A stretch of 64,000 nt of DNA from Sandaracinaceae bacterium (GCA_020633075.1 JACKEI010000001.1:62001-126000), one strand, 5' to 3'; counted from the stretch's first letter, positions 50,423 to 58,793 are shown. The notes: a model not told the origin generated them from the letters alone. Numbers and translations: made by a program.

Positions 50423-51718
50423 ATGAGCGTTTACCAAGAGGCGCTGACGTGGATCTATGGGCTCGAGAGCCGCGGCGTGAAGCTGGGGCTGGGGCCCATG
50501 CAGGCCGCGCTCGCGCTGCGGGGGAACCCGCACGACGGCTTGCGCTACCTGCATGTCGCCGGCACCAACGGCAAGGGCAGCGTGTGCGCCATGGCGGAGC
50601 GCGCGCTGCGGGCTGCGGGGCTGCGCACCGGCTGGTTCAGCTCGCCGCACTTGCACCGCTACGTGGAGAGGGTGCGCATCAACGGGCGGCCTCTGGCAGA
50701 GGCCGAGATGGCGCGCCGCCTCTTCTCGCTGCGGGACGACAGACGCCTGCCGCCGCTGACCTTCTTCGAGTACACCACGGTCGCCGCGTTCGAAGCCTTC
50801 CGGGCGCATGCGTGTGACGTCGTGGTGCTCGAGGTCGGGCTGGGCGGGCGCCTCGACTCCACCAACGTCGTGAGCCCGGCCGTGACGGTGATCACCAACA
50901 TCGGTCTCGACCACGTGCACATCCTGGGTGACAACGTCCGCTCCATCGCGCGCGAGAAGGCCGGGATCATCAAGGGTCGGGCGCCGCTGGTGAGCGGGGT
51001 GCGTGACCCTGTGGCGGCGGCGGTGCTGACCGAGCGGGTGCGCCGCCTGGGCACCACCTCGTGGCGCCTCGGGCGTGACTTCGATCTCGCGCAGACGGGC
51101 GTGAGCCACGGGACCCCGCGCTACCGCGCCAAGGTGCGGGACCTCGTCATCGACGACCTGAGAGTGGGCCTCGCCGGCGCGCACCAACCCGACAACGCAG
51201 CCTGCGCTGCGGCCGCCTTGGTGGCGCTGCGTGGGACCGGGGTGGACGTGCCCGACGCGGCCATTCGCACGGGGCTCGCCAAGGTGCGCTGGCCGGGGCG
51301 CCTCGAGTGGCTGCCGTCTCGTGCAGGGCAACCCGCGTACCTGCTCGACGCCGCGCACAACCCGGACGGTTGCCGCACGCTCGCGAAGGAGCTCGCGCGT
51401 CGCGCGCACCCAGGTCGTGTCGTGCTGCTCTTCGGAGCCATGGTGGACAAGGAGCACGTGCCCATGCTCGCCGCGCTCGACGCCGTGGTGGACAAGCGCG
51501 TGTACGTGACGCCGCAGGTCGCGCGGGCGGCGCGCGCCGAGAAGTTCCCCAAGCTGCGCCCCGGCGTCGCCGCAACGTCCGTGCACGCGGGGCTGGAGCG
51601 CGCCACTCGGCTCGCGGGGGAGAGCGGCCTAGTGGTCGTGGCGGGGTCCATCCACCTCCTCGGCGAGGTGCGCGCGGAGCTGCTGGGCCTGCGCTGCGAC
51701 CCCCCGATCGCCATGTGA
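50423..51718 (+). CDS. folC: Folylpolyglutamate synthase / dihydrofolate synthase
   Basis: A 431-residue Mur-ligase-family enzyme. Early motif LGLGPMQAALALRGNPHDGLRYLHVAGTNGKGSVCAMAERALR includes the P-loop; FEYTTVAAFEAF, VLEVGLGGRLDSTNVV and DHVHILGDNVRSIAREKAGIIK follow, and the C-terminal ligase domain has DAAHNPDGC. It adds glutamate to folates (and to dihydropteroate if bifunctional). Second gene of accD-folC-hemE-hemY. Confidence 0.95.
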   Translation: MSVYQEALTWIYGLESRGVKLGLGPMQAALALRGNPHDGLRYLHVAGTNGKGSVCAMAERALRAAGLRTGWFSSPHLHRYVERVRINGRPLAEAEMARRLFSLRDDRRLPPLTFFEYTTVAAFEAFRAHACDVVVLEVGLGGRLDSTNVVSPAVTVITNIGLDHVHILGDNVRSIAREKAGIIKGRAPLVSGVRDPVAAAVLTERVRRLGTTSWRLGRDFDLAQTGVSHGTPRYRAKVRDLVIDDLRVGLAGAHQPDNAACAAAALVALRGTGVDVPDAAIRTGLAKVRWPGRLEWLPSRAGQPAYLLDAAHNPDGCRTLAKELARRAHPGRVVLLFGAMVDKEHVPMLAALDAVVDKRVYVTPQVARAARAEKFPKLRPGVAATSVHAGLERATRLAGESGLVVVAGSIHLLGEVRAELLGLRCDPPIAM

Positions 51719-51730
51719 GCGGCGCGCTGC

Positions 51731-51736
51731 TATAGG
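51731..51736 (+). promoter_or_regulatory. Extended -10 (TGCTATAGG) of hemE
   Basis: TGC then TATAGG, ending 9 nt before the ATG at 51745, in the 26-nt gap after folC. An internal promoter giving a leader of about 2 nt. Confidence 0.45.
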
Positions 51737-51744
51737 GCTCCTTC

Positions 51745-52776
51745 ATGAGCACCTTCCTCGACGCCTGCGCACGCCGCCCGACCCCCTTCACGCCCGCCTG
51801 GCTCATGCGGCAAGCAGGCCGCTATCAGCCCGAGTACCGGGCCATCCGCGAGAAGGTGAGCTTCATCGAGCTCTGCAAGTCCCCCGAGCTGGCGTGCGAG
51901 GTCACGGTGCTGGCGGCTCAGCAACTCAACGCCGACGCCGGGATCATCTTCGCCGACATCCTGCTCGTGTTGGACCCGCTCCACATTGGCTTCGAGTTCA
52001 AGGCGGACCACGGCCCCAAGATCCTGAAGCCCATCCGCACGGCCGCGCAGGTGGACGCCGTCGCCGAGAGCATCGACCCGGACGAGTCGCTCGGCTACGT
52101 GATGGAGGCCATCCGGCAGACGCGCCGCGCCCTCGATGTGCCGCTCATTGGCTTCGCGGGCGCCCCCTTCACGCTGGCCAGCTATGCCATCGAGGGCGGC
52201 GGCAGCAAGAACTACTACGAGACCAAGAAGCTTATGCACGCCGACGAGGGGCTGTGGCACGCGCTGATGACCAAGCTCTCGCGCGCCATCACGGTGTACC
52301 TCAACGCTCAGGTGCGGGCCGGGGCCCAGGCCCTGCAGCTCTTCGACAGCTGGGTGGGCTGCTTGTCGCCAGCGGACTACGAGCGCTTCGTCTTCCCCCA
52401 CGTCAAGAGCATCTTCGACGGGCTCGACAAGAGCGTGCCCTCCATTCACTTCGGCACGGGCAACCCGGCCCTGTATCCGCTCATGCAGCGCGCAGGCGGC
52501 GACGTCATCGGCGTGGACTGGCGCGTTCCCCTCGGCGGCCAGTGGGACCAGCTGGGCGAGACCGCCATCATGGGCAACATGGACCCGGCCTACCTCCTCG
52601 CTCCCCGGGACGTGATGTTCCGCGCCGCGACCCAGGTGCTCGAGCAGGCGGCTGGGCGTCCGGGACACATCTTCAACCTGGGCCACGGCATCATGCCCGA
52701 AGCGGACCCGGCGCAGGTGCGCGCGCTCATCGACCACGTTCACGAGACGAGCGCCCGGCTCGCCGAAGGTCGCTGA
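51745..52776 (+). CDS. hemE: Uroporphyrinogen decarboxylase
   Basis: A 343-residue enzyme, close to the usual length. N-terminal TPAWLMRQAGRYQPEYRAIR holds the invariant Arg residues; IIFADILLVLDPLHIG, GFAGAPFTLASYAIEGGGSKNY and FDSWVGCLSP follow, and the end has FNLGHGIMPEADP. It removes four carboxyls from uroporphyrinogen III to give coproporphyrinogen III in haem synthesis. hemY starts 4 nt after its stop. Confidence 0.97.
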   Translation: MSTFLDACARRPTPFTPAWLMRQAGRYQPEYRAIREKVSFIELCKSPELACEVTVLAAQQLNADAGIIFADILLVLDPLHIGFEFKADHGPKILKPIRTAAQVDAVAESIDPDESLGYVMEAIRQTRRALDVPLIGFAGAPFTLASYAIEGGGSKNYYETKKLMHADEGLWHALMTKLSRAITVYLNAQVRAGAQALQLFDSWVGCLSPADYERFVFPHVKSIFDGLDKSVPSIHFGTGNPALYPLMQRAGGDVIGVDWRVPLGGQWDQLGETAIMGNMDPAYLLAPRDVMFRAATQVLEQAAGRPGHIFNLGHGIMPEADPAQVRALIDHVHETSARLAEGR

Positions 52777-52780
52777 CGGC

Positions 52781-54184
52781 ATGAGCACCGTGGTCGTCGG
52801 CGGCGGGCTGGGCGGGCTCGCGTGCGCTCACCGCTTGCTCGCGAACGATCCTCGGCATGAGCTGCTGCTGCTGGAGGCGAGCGACCGGCTCGGTGGGCTC
52901 GTGACCACGGAGTGCGTCGATGGCTACGTCATCGAGCGCGGGCCGGAGTCCATGATCACCACCAAGCCCGCCGGCGTGGCGCTGGCGCACGAGCTCGGCC
53001 TCGGGCCCCGCCTGCTGCGCACGCGCGCGAGCGCCAGCGGAGCGTACGTGGTCACCCGCGGTCGCCTCGAGCGCATCCCCGCTGGGTTCTCCATCCTCGC
53101 GCCCACGGACTTCCCCGCGCTCTTGCGCTCTCCGGTGCTGAGTCCGGCCGGCAAGCTCCGCGCACTGGCCGACATGGTCATTCCCGCGCGTGTGCGTGAG
53201 GACGACAGCCTGGCCGCCTTCGTCCGCCGTCGCTTCGGCCAGGAGGTCCTCGACCGGCTGGCGCAGCCGCTCGCCGGCGGGATCTATGGCGCCGACCCCG
53301 AGGTGCTGAGCCTGCGCTCCACCATGCCCCGTTTTCTCGATGCCGAGCAGCCGGGGGGCGTGGCCCGCAGCCTGGCGCGTGCGGCGCGAGAGAGCGGCGA
53401 GGTGTCGTCGGGCGCTCGCTACGGGCTCTTCGTGAGCCTGCCACGCGGGATGCAGGAGCTGACGGACACGCTCTCGGAGCGTGTGCGCGGCCATGCCCGT
53501 CTCGGCGCGCGCGTGACGTCCCTCGAGCCCGACGCGGCCGGCTACCGCGTGCGCTGGGAGGAGCGCGGGGTAGCGCACGACACGCTCGCGTCGCGGCTGG
53601 TGCTCGCGCTGCCCTCCCAACACGTCGCGCGGCTGGTGGAGCCCTTTGCCCCCGGCTTGTCCAACGAGCTCGCCGGTTTCTCGGTGGGCTCGGCCGCCGC
53701 GGTCACGCTGGCGCTCCCGCTGTCTGCGGTCCCGCGGCCCCTCGACGCCTACGGCTTCGTGGTGCCGGCCGTGGAGCGCCGCCCCGTGCTCGCGTGCACG
53801 TTCTCGAGCGCCAAGTGGGACGGCCGCGCGCCGGACGACGTGGCCCTCTTGCGGGTCTTCTTCGGCGGCTACGCCAACCCACGCGTTCACCTCGAGAGCG
53901 ACGAACGTCTGCTCAGCCTCGCCCGCGATGGGCTGCGCGAGTGGCTGGGCATCACCCGGCAGCCGGAGCTGGTGCGGGTGGACCGCTATCTGGACGCGAT
54001 GCCCCGCTACCACGTCGGGCACGCTCAGCGCGTCGCACGAATCGAGGCGCAGGTGGCGCGGCTGCCTGGGCTCCAGCTCGTCGGTGGCGCCTACCACGGT
54101 GTGGGCATGCCCGACGTCATCGCCTCGGCCGAGCGCGCGGTCGAGCTGGGCGGACACCCGCGCCCTGCAGAGAGCTCCTCTTGA
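52781..54184 (+). CDS. hemY: Protoporphyrinogen oxidase (HemY-type)
   Basis: A 467-residue flavoprotein. The FAD-binding motif VVVGGGLGGLACAHRLL and LLEASDRLGGLVTTE are at the N-terminus, with ERGPESMITTKP next. The middle has PLAGGIYGADPEVLSLRSTMP, diagnostic of oxygen-dependent PPOX, and the end has LVGGAYHGVGMPDVIASAERAVE. It makes protoporphyrin IX, using oxygen. Next to hemE, it shows the organism can make haem aerobically. Confidence 0.93.
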   Translation: MSTVVVGGGLGGLACAHRLLANDPRHELLLLEASDRLGGLVTTECVDGYVIERGPESMITTKPAGVALAHELGLGPRLLRTRASASGAYVVTRGRLERIPAGFSILAPTDFPALLRSPVLSPAGKLRALADMVIPARVREDDSLAAFVRRRFGQEVLDRLAQPLAGGIYGADPEVLSLRSTMPRFLDAEQPGGVARSLARAARESGEVSSGARYGLFVSLPRGMQELTDTLSERVRGHARLGARVTSLEPDAAGYRVRWEERGVAHDTLASRLVLALPSQHVARLVEPFAPGLSNELAGFSVGSAAAVTLALPLSAVPRPLDAYGFVVPAVERRPVLACTFSSAKWDGRAPDDVALLRVFFGGYANPRVHLESDERLLSLARDGLREWLGITRQPELVRVDRYLDAMPRYHVGHAQRVARIEAQVARLPGLQLVGGAYHGVGMPDVIASAERAVELGGHPRPAESSS

Positions 54185-54224
54185 GCCGCGCCTGAGCACG
54201 CTGGGCGACCTCGCGCCGTGCTGC

Positions 54225-54230
54225 TACCTT
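54225..54230 (+). promoter_or_regulatory. Extended -10 (TGCTACCTT) of a small lipoprotein gene
   Basis: TGC then TACCTT, ending 8 nt before the ATG at 54238; predicted leader of one base. Confidence 0.5.
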
Positions 54231-54237
54231 CGTCGCG

Positions 54238-54603
54238 ATGGGTCCGCGTCTCGCAGGGGGAGTCTGGTTGTCGTGGCTGGTCGCTGGGACGGTGCTCGTC
54301 AGCGCGTGCGGCAGCTCCAGTGAGTACGGCGAGGCGGCCGGCGGCTTGGGGGTGGCGGTGGCGGCGACGGCCGTGAACCGCGGCATCACCGGGCAGTGCT
54401 GGGGCGTGTGCTCACCCGGCTATGCCTGCAACCGGGAGTCCGGCCTGTGTGAGCGAGGGGACTGCGACCCGCCGTGCGCGGCGGGCATGTCGTGCGCGCT
54501 GACCCCGACCGGGACGGAATGCCGAACCACTCCCACCCCGGTGGTCGACCCCTTCGATCAGCGCAGAGATCCGCTCCGCGACAGCATGGGGAACCCCCGC
54601 TGA
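54238..54603 (+). CDS. Small cysteine-rich lipoprotein
   Basis: A 121-residue lipoprotein (LVSAC, Cys24). The mature part has a spaced cysteine pattern: CWGVCSPGYACNRESGLCERGDC, CAAGMSC, then C, typical of myxobacterial surface Cys repeats with a CxxGyxCN motif. It probably forms several disulfides. No family name can be given. A perfect hairpin terminator stands at 54654-54683. Confidence 0.7.
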   Translation: MGPRLAGGVWLSWLVAGTVLVSACGSSSEYGEAAGGLGVAVAATAVNRGITGQCWGVCSPGYACNRESGLCERGDCDPPCAAGMSCALTPTGTECRTTPTPVVDPFDQRRDPLRDSMGNPR

Positions 54604-54653
54604 CCTGAACCATGCGGAGGTCAGCCCGCTCGCCGCCCCGCGCTTCGACGGCC

Positions 54654-54683
54654 GCGAGAGCGTGACGGGGATCACGCTCTCGC
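54654..54683. terminator. 12-bp perfect hairpin between converging genes
   Basis: GCGAGAGCGTGA pairs with TCACGCTCTCGC across a 6-nt loop, between the lipoprotein stop (54603) and the RRM gene stop (54704). No T tail, so possibly bidirectional but not strictly intrinsic. Confidence 0.6.
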
Positions 54684-54703
54684 TGCGGTCGCGCGGCACA
54701 GGC

Positions 54704-55165
54704 TCAGCGGTTCTCGGTCGCGATGTTCACGACGATGCGGTTTCCGTCGAGCTCGCTGTGGTGCAGCGCGCTGATGACGCCCGGAGCGTCCTTGCGGTCC
54801 GCAGCGGTGACGAAGCCGAAGTTGCGGGTCTGACCCGTCCCGCGGTCCGTGATCACCACGGCTTCGGCGACGGTGCAGTGAGCCTCGAAGTGAGCGCGCA
54901 GCGACGCGCTGGTGGTGCTGTCGCTCAGGCTTCCCACGAAGAGCTTGGACGGGATGGCGGGTGCGCTGCGCGACACCTGGCTGCCTCCTCCGGAGATCTC
55001 TCGCAGGACCTCCTCGATGGAGCGCACGTTGCCGATCACCTCCGCAGCCGAGATGACCTCGGGCGCGGCGGGGGCCATGGAACGCTTCTCGTTCCGGCGT
55101 TGCTCCTTGATGCGCGCCTTCTCGGCGCGCTTGTCTTCGCGGGCCCGCTTCTCGAACGTACTCAT
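54704..55165 (-). CDS. RNA-binding protein with RRM domain
   Basis: A 153-residue protein. The first 30 residues are strongly charged (KRAREDKRAEKARIKEQRR), followed by a linker. A single RRM (about 72-150) has RNP2 LFVGSL and RNP1 RNFGFVTA, and ends NRIVVNIAT. Bacterial RRM proteins are often cold-induced RNA chaperones. Its ATG overlaps the stop of a possible small gene upstream by 4 nt (ATGA), and there is no strong Shine-Dalgarno, so translation may depend on that coupling. Confidence 0.88.
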   Translation of the reverse strand: MSTFEKRAREDKRAEKARIKEQRRNEKRSMAPAAPEVISAAEVIGNVRSIEEVLREISGGGSQVSRSAPAIPSKLFVGSLSDSTTSASLRAHFEAHCTVAEAVVITDRGTGQTRNFGFVTAADRKDAPGVISALHHSELDGNRIVVNIATENR

Positions 55166-55347
55166 CGTTCAACTCGCGTGGCGGTCACTTCATACGTCGT
55201 TTCTGTCGTCACTTTTCTCAAACTCATCATCTCCTGAACAGGTACATCACTGCCTTCGACCTTCACCGTATCACGGAACGCCCAGGACGCTCCCCGCGGG
55301 TGCTCGGGGCTGTGGCTCTCGTCCTGGTCGAGCGTCAGCGCGTTCAT
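55162..55347 (-). CDS. Possible small protein coupled to the RRM gene
   Basis: A 61-codon frame from ATG 55347 whose stop overlaps the RRM start (ATGA). The first 25 codons almost all end in G or C, as real genes do here, and the product (WAFRDTVKVEGSDVPVQEMM and onward) looks like beta strands. The second half is AT-richer with mixed third positions, more like an untranslated leader. An internal ATG pair after CAGGAG would give a 22-residue version. No relatives recognised; it could be only a 5' leader of the RRM gene. Confidence 0.4.
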   Translation of the reverse strand: MNALTLDQDESHSPEHPRGASWAFRDTVKVEGSDVPVQEMMSLRKVTTETTYEVTATRVER

Positions 55348-55375
55348 CCCCTCGCGATGACGGCGCACTACAGCG

Positions 55376-55381
55376 TACGAT
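55376..55381 (+). promoter_or_regulatory. -10 element (TACGAT) of the dehalogenase gene, leaderless type
   Basis: TACGAT ends 7 nt before the ATG at 55388, so the predicted start of transcription is the A of the ATG. Confidence 0.5.
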
Positions 55382-55387
55382 GCCCGC

Positions 55388-56284
55388 ATGGAGTTCGTAC
55401 GCACCGCCGCCCATCGCTTCCTGAACCTGCCGGACTACCCGTTCCAGCCCCACTACACCGAGGTCGGCGACGGCGCGCTGCGGATGCACTACGTGGACGA
55501 GGGGCCTGCGACGGGTCCCGTAGTGCTCATGCTCCACGGGGAGCCTTCGTGGTCGTACCTCTACCGGCACATGATTCCCATCTGTGCGCAGGCCGGCAAT
55601 CGCGTCATCGCGCCTGATCTCGTGGGGTTCGGGAAGTCCGACAAGCCCACGCGCATCTCGGACTACAGCTTCGCCACCCACGTGGCGTGGATGACCGACT
55701 TCGTGATCAAGCTGAACCTGCGCGACGTCACGCTGGTGTGTCAGGACTGGGGGTCTCTGATTGGCCTGCGGGTCGCGGCGGAAAACGAAGGTCGCTTCGC
55801 GCGCATCGTGCTCAGCAACGGCATGCTGCCCACGGGCGACAAGCGGCTGCCACCCGCCTTCAAGCTCTGGCGCGCCTTCGCGGAGCGCAGCCCCATCCTG
55901 CCGGTGGGCGGCATCGTCGCCATGGGCACGAAGCGCGCGCTCACGCCGCGCGAGCGCGCCGCGTACGACGCGCCCTTTCCGTCGAAGCGCCACCAGGCGG
56001 GGGCTCGCGCCTTTCCCTCGCTGGTCCCCGCGAGCCCCGCGGACCCCGCCGCGGCGGCCAACCGAGCCGCGTGGGAGGTGCTCGACCGCTGGGAGAAGCC
56101 CTTCTTGCTCGCCTTCAGCGACGGAGACCCCATCACCAAGGGCGCCGATCGCTACGTGGCGGGGCGCGTTCCTGGGACCAAGGGACAGCCGCACGTCACC
56201 CTGCGCGGCGGCCACTTCGTGCAGGAGGACTCACCCAAGGAGTTCGCCGGAGCCGTCAATGATCTCATCGCGCGTACCCGCTGA
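55388..56284 (+). CDS. Haloalkane dehalogenase-like alpha/beta hydrolase
   Basis: A 298-residue hydrolase. HGEPSWSYLYRHMIP (oxyanion hole), DLVGFGKSDKP, CQDWGSLIGL with the nucleophilic Asp near residue 120, a helical cap, FSDGDPIT (acid) and GGHFVQED (catalytic His). The Asp nucleophile and the Trp after it match subfamily I haloalkane dehalogenases (DhlA/DhmA), which release halide from short haloalkanes; epoxide hydrolases differ in the cap. The natural substrate is unknown. It is a single gene with its own near-leaderless promoter. Confidence 0.85.
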   Translation: MEFVRTAAHRFLNLPDYPFQPHYTEVGDGALRMHYVDEGPATGPVVLMLHGEPSWSYLYRHMIPICAQAGNRVIAPDLVGFGKSDKPTRISDYSFATHVAWMTDFVIKLNLRDVTLVCQDWGSLIGLRVAAENEGRFARIVLSNGMLPTGDKRLPPAFKLWRAFAERSPILPVGGIVAMGTKRALTPRERAAYDAPFPSKRHQAGARAFPSLVPASPADPAAAANRAAWEVLDRWEKPFLLAFSDGDPITKGADRYVAGRVPGTKGQPHVTLRGGHFVQEDSPKEFAGAVNDLIARTR

Positions 56285-56303
56285 ACGCGGCCCCAGAGTC
56301 CGC

Positions 56304-56309
56304 TATGCT
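56304..56309 (+). promoter_or_regulatory. -10 element (TATGCT) of the PilZ gene, leaderless type
   Basis: TATGCT ends 7 nt before the GTG at 56316, so transcription is predicted to begin at the start codon; this decided the start. Confidence 0.55.
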
Positions 56310-56315
56310 GCGCAG

Positions 56316-56774
56316 GTGTCTGGGGACGAAGAGCAACACCAACCCGAAACGAACGACGCGCCCGCCGAGGGCGAAGGGCTGCCTGCGTCGCAGCACCCCT
56401 CCGAGCGACCCGTGACACCGCGCGCCGACCGCTACGCGCTGATGGCGCAGGTGCGTGTGCGCCGCTCCTCGATCGACTACGTCCTCGACGTCATCGACAT
56501 CAGCCTGAGCGGCGCGCTCATCGACCTGGGCGAGCTACCGCGCCCCAAGTGGCTGAAGGTGAGGCAGGAGGTGCTGCTCACGCTGCTGCTAGACGACACG
56601 CAGCAGGAGCTCAAGGGCGAAGTCGTCCGGATCGTGGAGGACCTGGAAGGCTCCCGCTTCGCCGTGCGCTACGCCCCGTCGGTGGCCCTCGACCCGCTGC
56701 GCGCGGCGCTCCTGAAGCACGGTCGCGTCCTGCCGCCGCCGCTCCCCAGCTCACGCGCCCGTCACGGCGGCTGA
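56316..56774 (+). CDS. PilZ-domain protein
   Basis: A 152-residue protein. After a 40-residue acidic Glu/Pro-rich lead, a PilZ-like domain (about 45-135) has RVRRSS and DVIDISLSGALIDL, the RxxxR...DxSxxG arrangement that can bind cyclic di-GMP. The Arg motif is displaced relative to the standard, so nucleotide binding is not certain. It ends in a Pro/Arg-rich tail. No motility or cyclic di-GMP genes are nearby. The GTG start is set by the -10 just upstream. Confidence 0.7.
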   Translation: MSGDEEQHQPETNDAPAEGEGLPASQHPSERPVTPRADRYALMAQVRVRRSSIDYVLDVIDISLSGALIDLGELPRPKWLKVRQEVLLTLLLDDTQQELKGEVVRIVEDLEGSRFAVRYAPSVALDPLRAALLKHGRVLPPPLPSSRARHGG

Positions 56775-56792
56775 GCGCCGCGAGGGTGGGAC

Positions 56793-57872
56793 TCAGGAGC
56801 GGCGCACGCCCTCGTACACGCGAAAGCGTGGCGTCTCGGCCAAGACTCGGTGTGCGCCGAAGGCCGCGTCCAGCGCGTCGCGGTAGGGCAAGAACGCGTT
56901 CGCCACGAGCACCAACCTGCCCATGGGACGCAGGTGCGTCGGCGCTTCCCGAATGAGCCGCTGGGCCGCGTCGTAGGAGGTCCCCACGCCGTCGTGAAAC
57001 GGCGGGTTGCTGACGATCGCGTCGTAGCGCTCCCGCACCGCCGAGTAGACGTCCGAGCCCCACACGGACACGCCGCTCCCGGTGAGCCCGTTGCGGTCCA
57101 ACGTCGCTCGTGCGGCGCAGACGGCGAGCGCGTCGACGTCCACCAGGTCCACGCTCACCTCCTCCGTCGCGAGGGGGCGACTGCGGAGGGCTCGCGCGAG
57201 AAAGGCGCCGAGCACCCCGCTGCCGCAGCCGACGTCCAGCACGCGCCGCGCGCCGTCCCACAGCCCGCGCTCGAACTCTGGGGCGAGCGTCGCGAGCAAG
57301 AGCGCGCTGCCCTCGTCCAGCTTGTCTGCCCCGTATACGCCCGGGAACCACACGCAGGTGAGGGGCTCCCCCGGCACCGGCAGGCTGGCCTCGCTCGCGT
57401 AGGCCTCCATGGAGAGTGGGTTGCCGACGCTCCGCAGAACCGGAGCGCGCGCCACGACGCACTGCGCGTGCGCGCCGCTGGTGATCTCGAGGGTCTGCTC
57501 GAAGCGCTCCGCGACCGCCCCGCGTATGGAGCGGATGCCCTCACGCTTCCCTCCGACGACTCGCAGCTCGCCGCCGGGGAGCAGCGCCCGCGCAGCCAGG
57601 TCCAGCACCAAGCGCTGACGCGCCTTGCCCTTGGGCAAGTAGACCAAGGCCACGTCGAAGCGCGCATCGAGGGTGGCGCTGAGCGCGCTGTTCTCGAACA
57701 GCGTGGCGAAGGGCGCGTGTCGGACGTCGAAGGTCCATGCGCTCAGCTCCGCCTCTGCCGGGGCGGCGGCGCGCAGCTGCGCGATGGCCCCCGAGTCGGG
57801 TGGCTCCAGGATCAAGACCCGCCCGGACAGCGGACGAGCCGTCAGCAGTCGCGTTGCGCCTTGCTCGGTCAC
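56793..57872 (-). CDS. RsmC/RlmG-like rRNA guanine-N2 methyltransferase
   Basis: A 359-residue enzyme with two domains: an N-terminal methyltransferase-like domain (1-165) with poor SAM motifs, and a C-terminal catalytic MTS domain (about 185-358). The latter has VLDVGCGSGVLGAFLARA, DAIVSNPPFHDGVGTSYDAAQRLI and APTHLRPMGRLVLVANAFLPY. The NPPFH motif flips out the target guanine. Architecture and length fit RsmC (m2G1207 of 16S) or RlmG (23S); the two cannot be separated by eye. It lies 18 nt after cysH on the same strand. Confidence 0.85.
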   Translation of the reverse strand: MTEQGATRLLTARPLSGRVLILEPPDSGAIAQLRAAAPAEAELSAWTFDVRHAPFATLFENSALSATLDARFDVALVYLPKGKARQRLVLDLAARALLPGGELRVVGGKREGIRSIRGAVAERFEQTLEITSGAHAQCVVARAPVLRSVGNPLSMEAYASEASLPVPGEPLTCVWFPGVYGADKLDEGSALLLATLAPEFERGLWDGARRVLDVGCGSGVLGAFLARALRSRPLATEEVSVDLVDVDALAVCAARATLDRNGLTGSGVSVWGSDVYSAVRERYDAIVSNPPFHDGVGTSYDAAQRLIREAPTHLRPMGRLVLVANAFLPYRDALDAAFGAHRVLAETPRFRVYEGVRRS

Positions 57873-57890
57873 GGTGCAGTCCGCCGCGCG

Positions 57891-58643
57891 TCAGAGCCCG
57901 GAGGACTTGAGCGACTGGTTCTGTGCCGGCGTGAGCGGCAGGTGCAGGCCGCACTCCTTCTTCTTGCCCAGCAAGCGCCCGTCGCGTGGATCCATGTCCT
58001 CCGTGGTGGGCAGGGTGCTGTGCGTGTCCCCGATGGAGCGATACCCCTCGGCGTAGAGGGGGTGGTAAGGCAGGTCGTAGCGCTCCATGTAGGCGTCTAC
58101 GTCTTCCTCGCTCCAGGGGAGGATGGGGTGCAGCTTGACCCGCCCGTTCTGCATGCCGATGCGCGGCAGGCTCGCGCGGTGCTCGGTCTGGTTGGCCCGC
58201 AGGCCGGCGAGCCACGCCTCGGTGCCCAGCTCGTTCAGCAGCTTCTCGAGCGGCTCCACCTTGTTGATGCGCAGGTACTCCGCGACGCCCTCGTCTCCCT
58301 GCTCCCAGCGGTTGCCGTAGAGCGCCTCCTGGCGCGCGGAGGAGATGGCCGGGGTGGCCCAGCGCAGGTCCAGGCCAAAGCGCTCCTCCAGCTGCACGGC
58401 GAAGCGGTAGGTCTCCGGGAAGAGGTAGCCCGTGTCCACGCAGACCACCTTGGTGTCCGGGGCCACGCGCGAGACGAGGTGCAGCATGACCGCCGAGGTG
58501 GCGCCGAAGCTGGTGGACACCACCAAGCGCTCGCCGTAGCGCTGCGCGGCCCAGGAGATGACCTCCTCCGCGCTGGCGTCACGGAGCTCGTCGTTGGCGC
58601 GCTGTAGATCGAGATCGCCGGGGGTGGGGTCGAGTGCATCCAT
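57891..58643 (-). CDS. cysH: Phosphoadenosine phosphosulfate reductase
   Basis: A 250-residue enzyme of assimilatory sulfate reduction. It has the PP-loop motif VVSTSFGATSAVMLHLVSRV, VDTGYLFPETYRF, INKVEPLEKLL and the terminal ECGLH with the catalytic Cys. The four extra cysteines (CC near the KVEPL block and a later CxxC) that hold an iron-sulfur cluster in APS reductases are absent, so it should use PAPS with thioredoxin. ATG 58643 gives the E. coli length. A near-leaderless transcript from the mirrored element at 58652-58678 is likely. No other cys genes are in the window. Confidence 0.92.
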   Translation of the reverse strand: MDALDPTPGDLDLQRANDELRDASAEEVISWAAQRYGERLVVSTSFGATSAVMLHLVSRVAPDTKVVCVDTGYLFPETYRFAVQLEERFGLDLRWATPAISSARQEALYGNRWEQGDEGVAEYLRINKVEPLEKLLNELGTEAWLAGLRANQTEHRASLPRIGMQNGRVKLHPILPWSEEDVDAYMERYDLPYHPLYAEGYRSIGDTHSTLPTTEDMDPRDGRLLGKKKECGLHLPLTPAQNQSLKSSGL

Positions 58644-58651
58644 GGTGAGCT

Positions 58652-58678
58652 GGGCTAACTTGACAAATTCAGTGTGGG
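58652..58678 (-). promoter_or_regulatory. Mirrored element, cysH copy
   Basis: On the minus strand it contains CCACACT, then GAATTT, then GTCAAGTTA. 19 of 22 positions equal the tex copy at 58766-58787 in the opposite orientation. It ends 8 nt before the cysH ATG. Confidence 0.6.
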
Positions 58679-58765
58679 TTTGCAACGCGCACCTCGCATT
58701 TGGGTCCCGAATACGGTCGCAGGAAGCGCCACAGCGCAACGAAAGCGGCCCGAATCGCTCCTATA

Positions 58766-58793
58766 CCACACTAAAATAGTCAAGTTATGGCCC
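58766..58793 (+). promoter_or_regulatory. Mirrored element, tex copy
   Basis: CCACACT, AAAATA, GTCAAGTTA on the plus strand. It includes ACTAAAATAGT, a near-palindrome like the core of type 1 IscR sites, and TAAAAT, a good -10. An ATG at 58787 lies 10 nt after TAAAAT. Confidence 0.6.

Noticed and set aside
49403..51586. 727-codon minus-strand frame opposite accD and folC
   Set aside because: Both plus-strand genes are certain; the antisense product is compositionally random.
58660..58665. TTGACA as a -35 box upstream of tex
   Set aside because: No acceptable -10 lies 16-19 nt downstream; it is part of the mirrored element read in the other direction.
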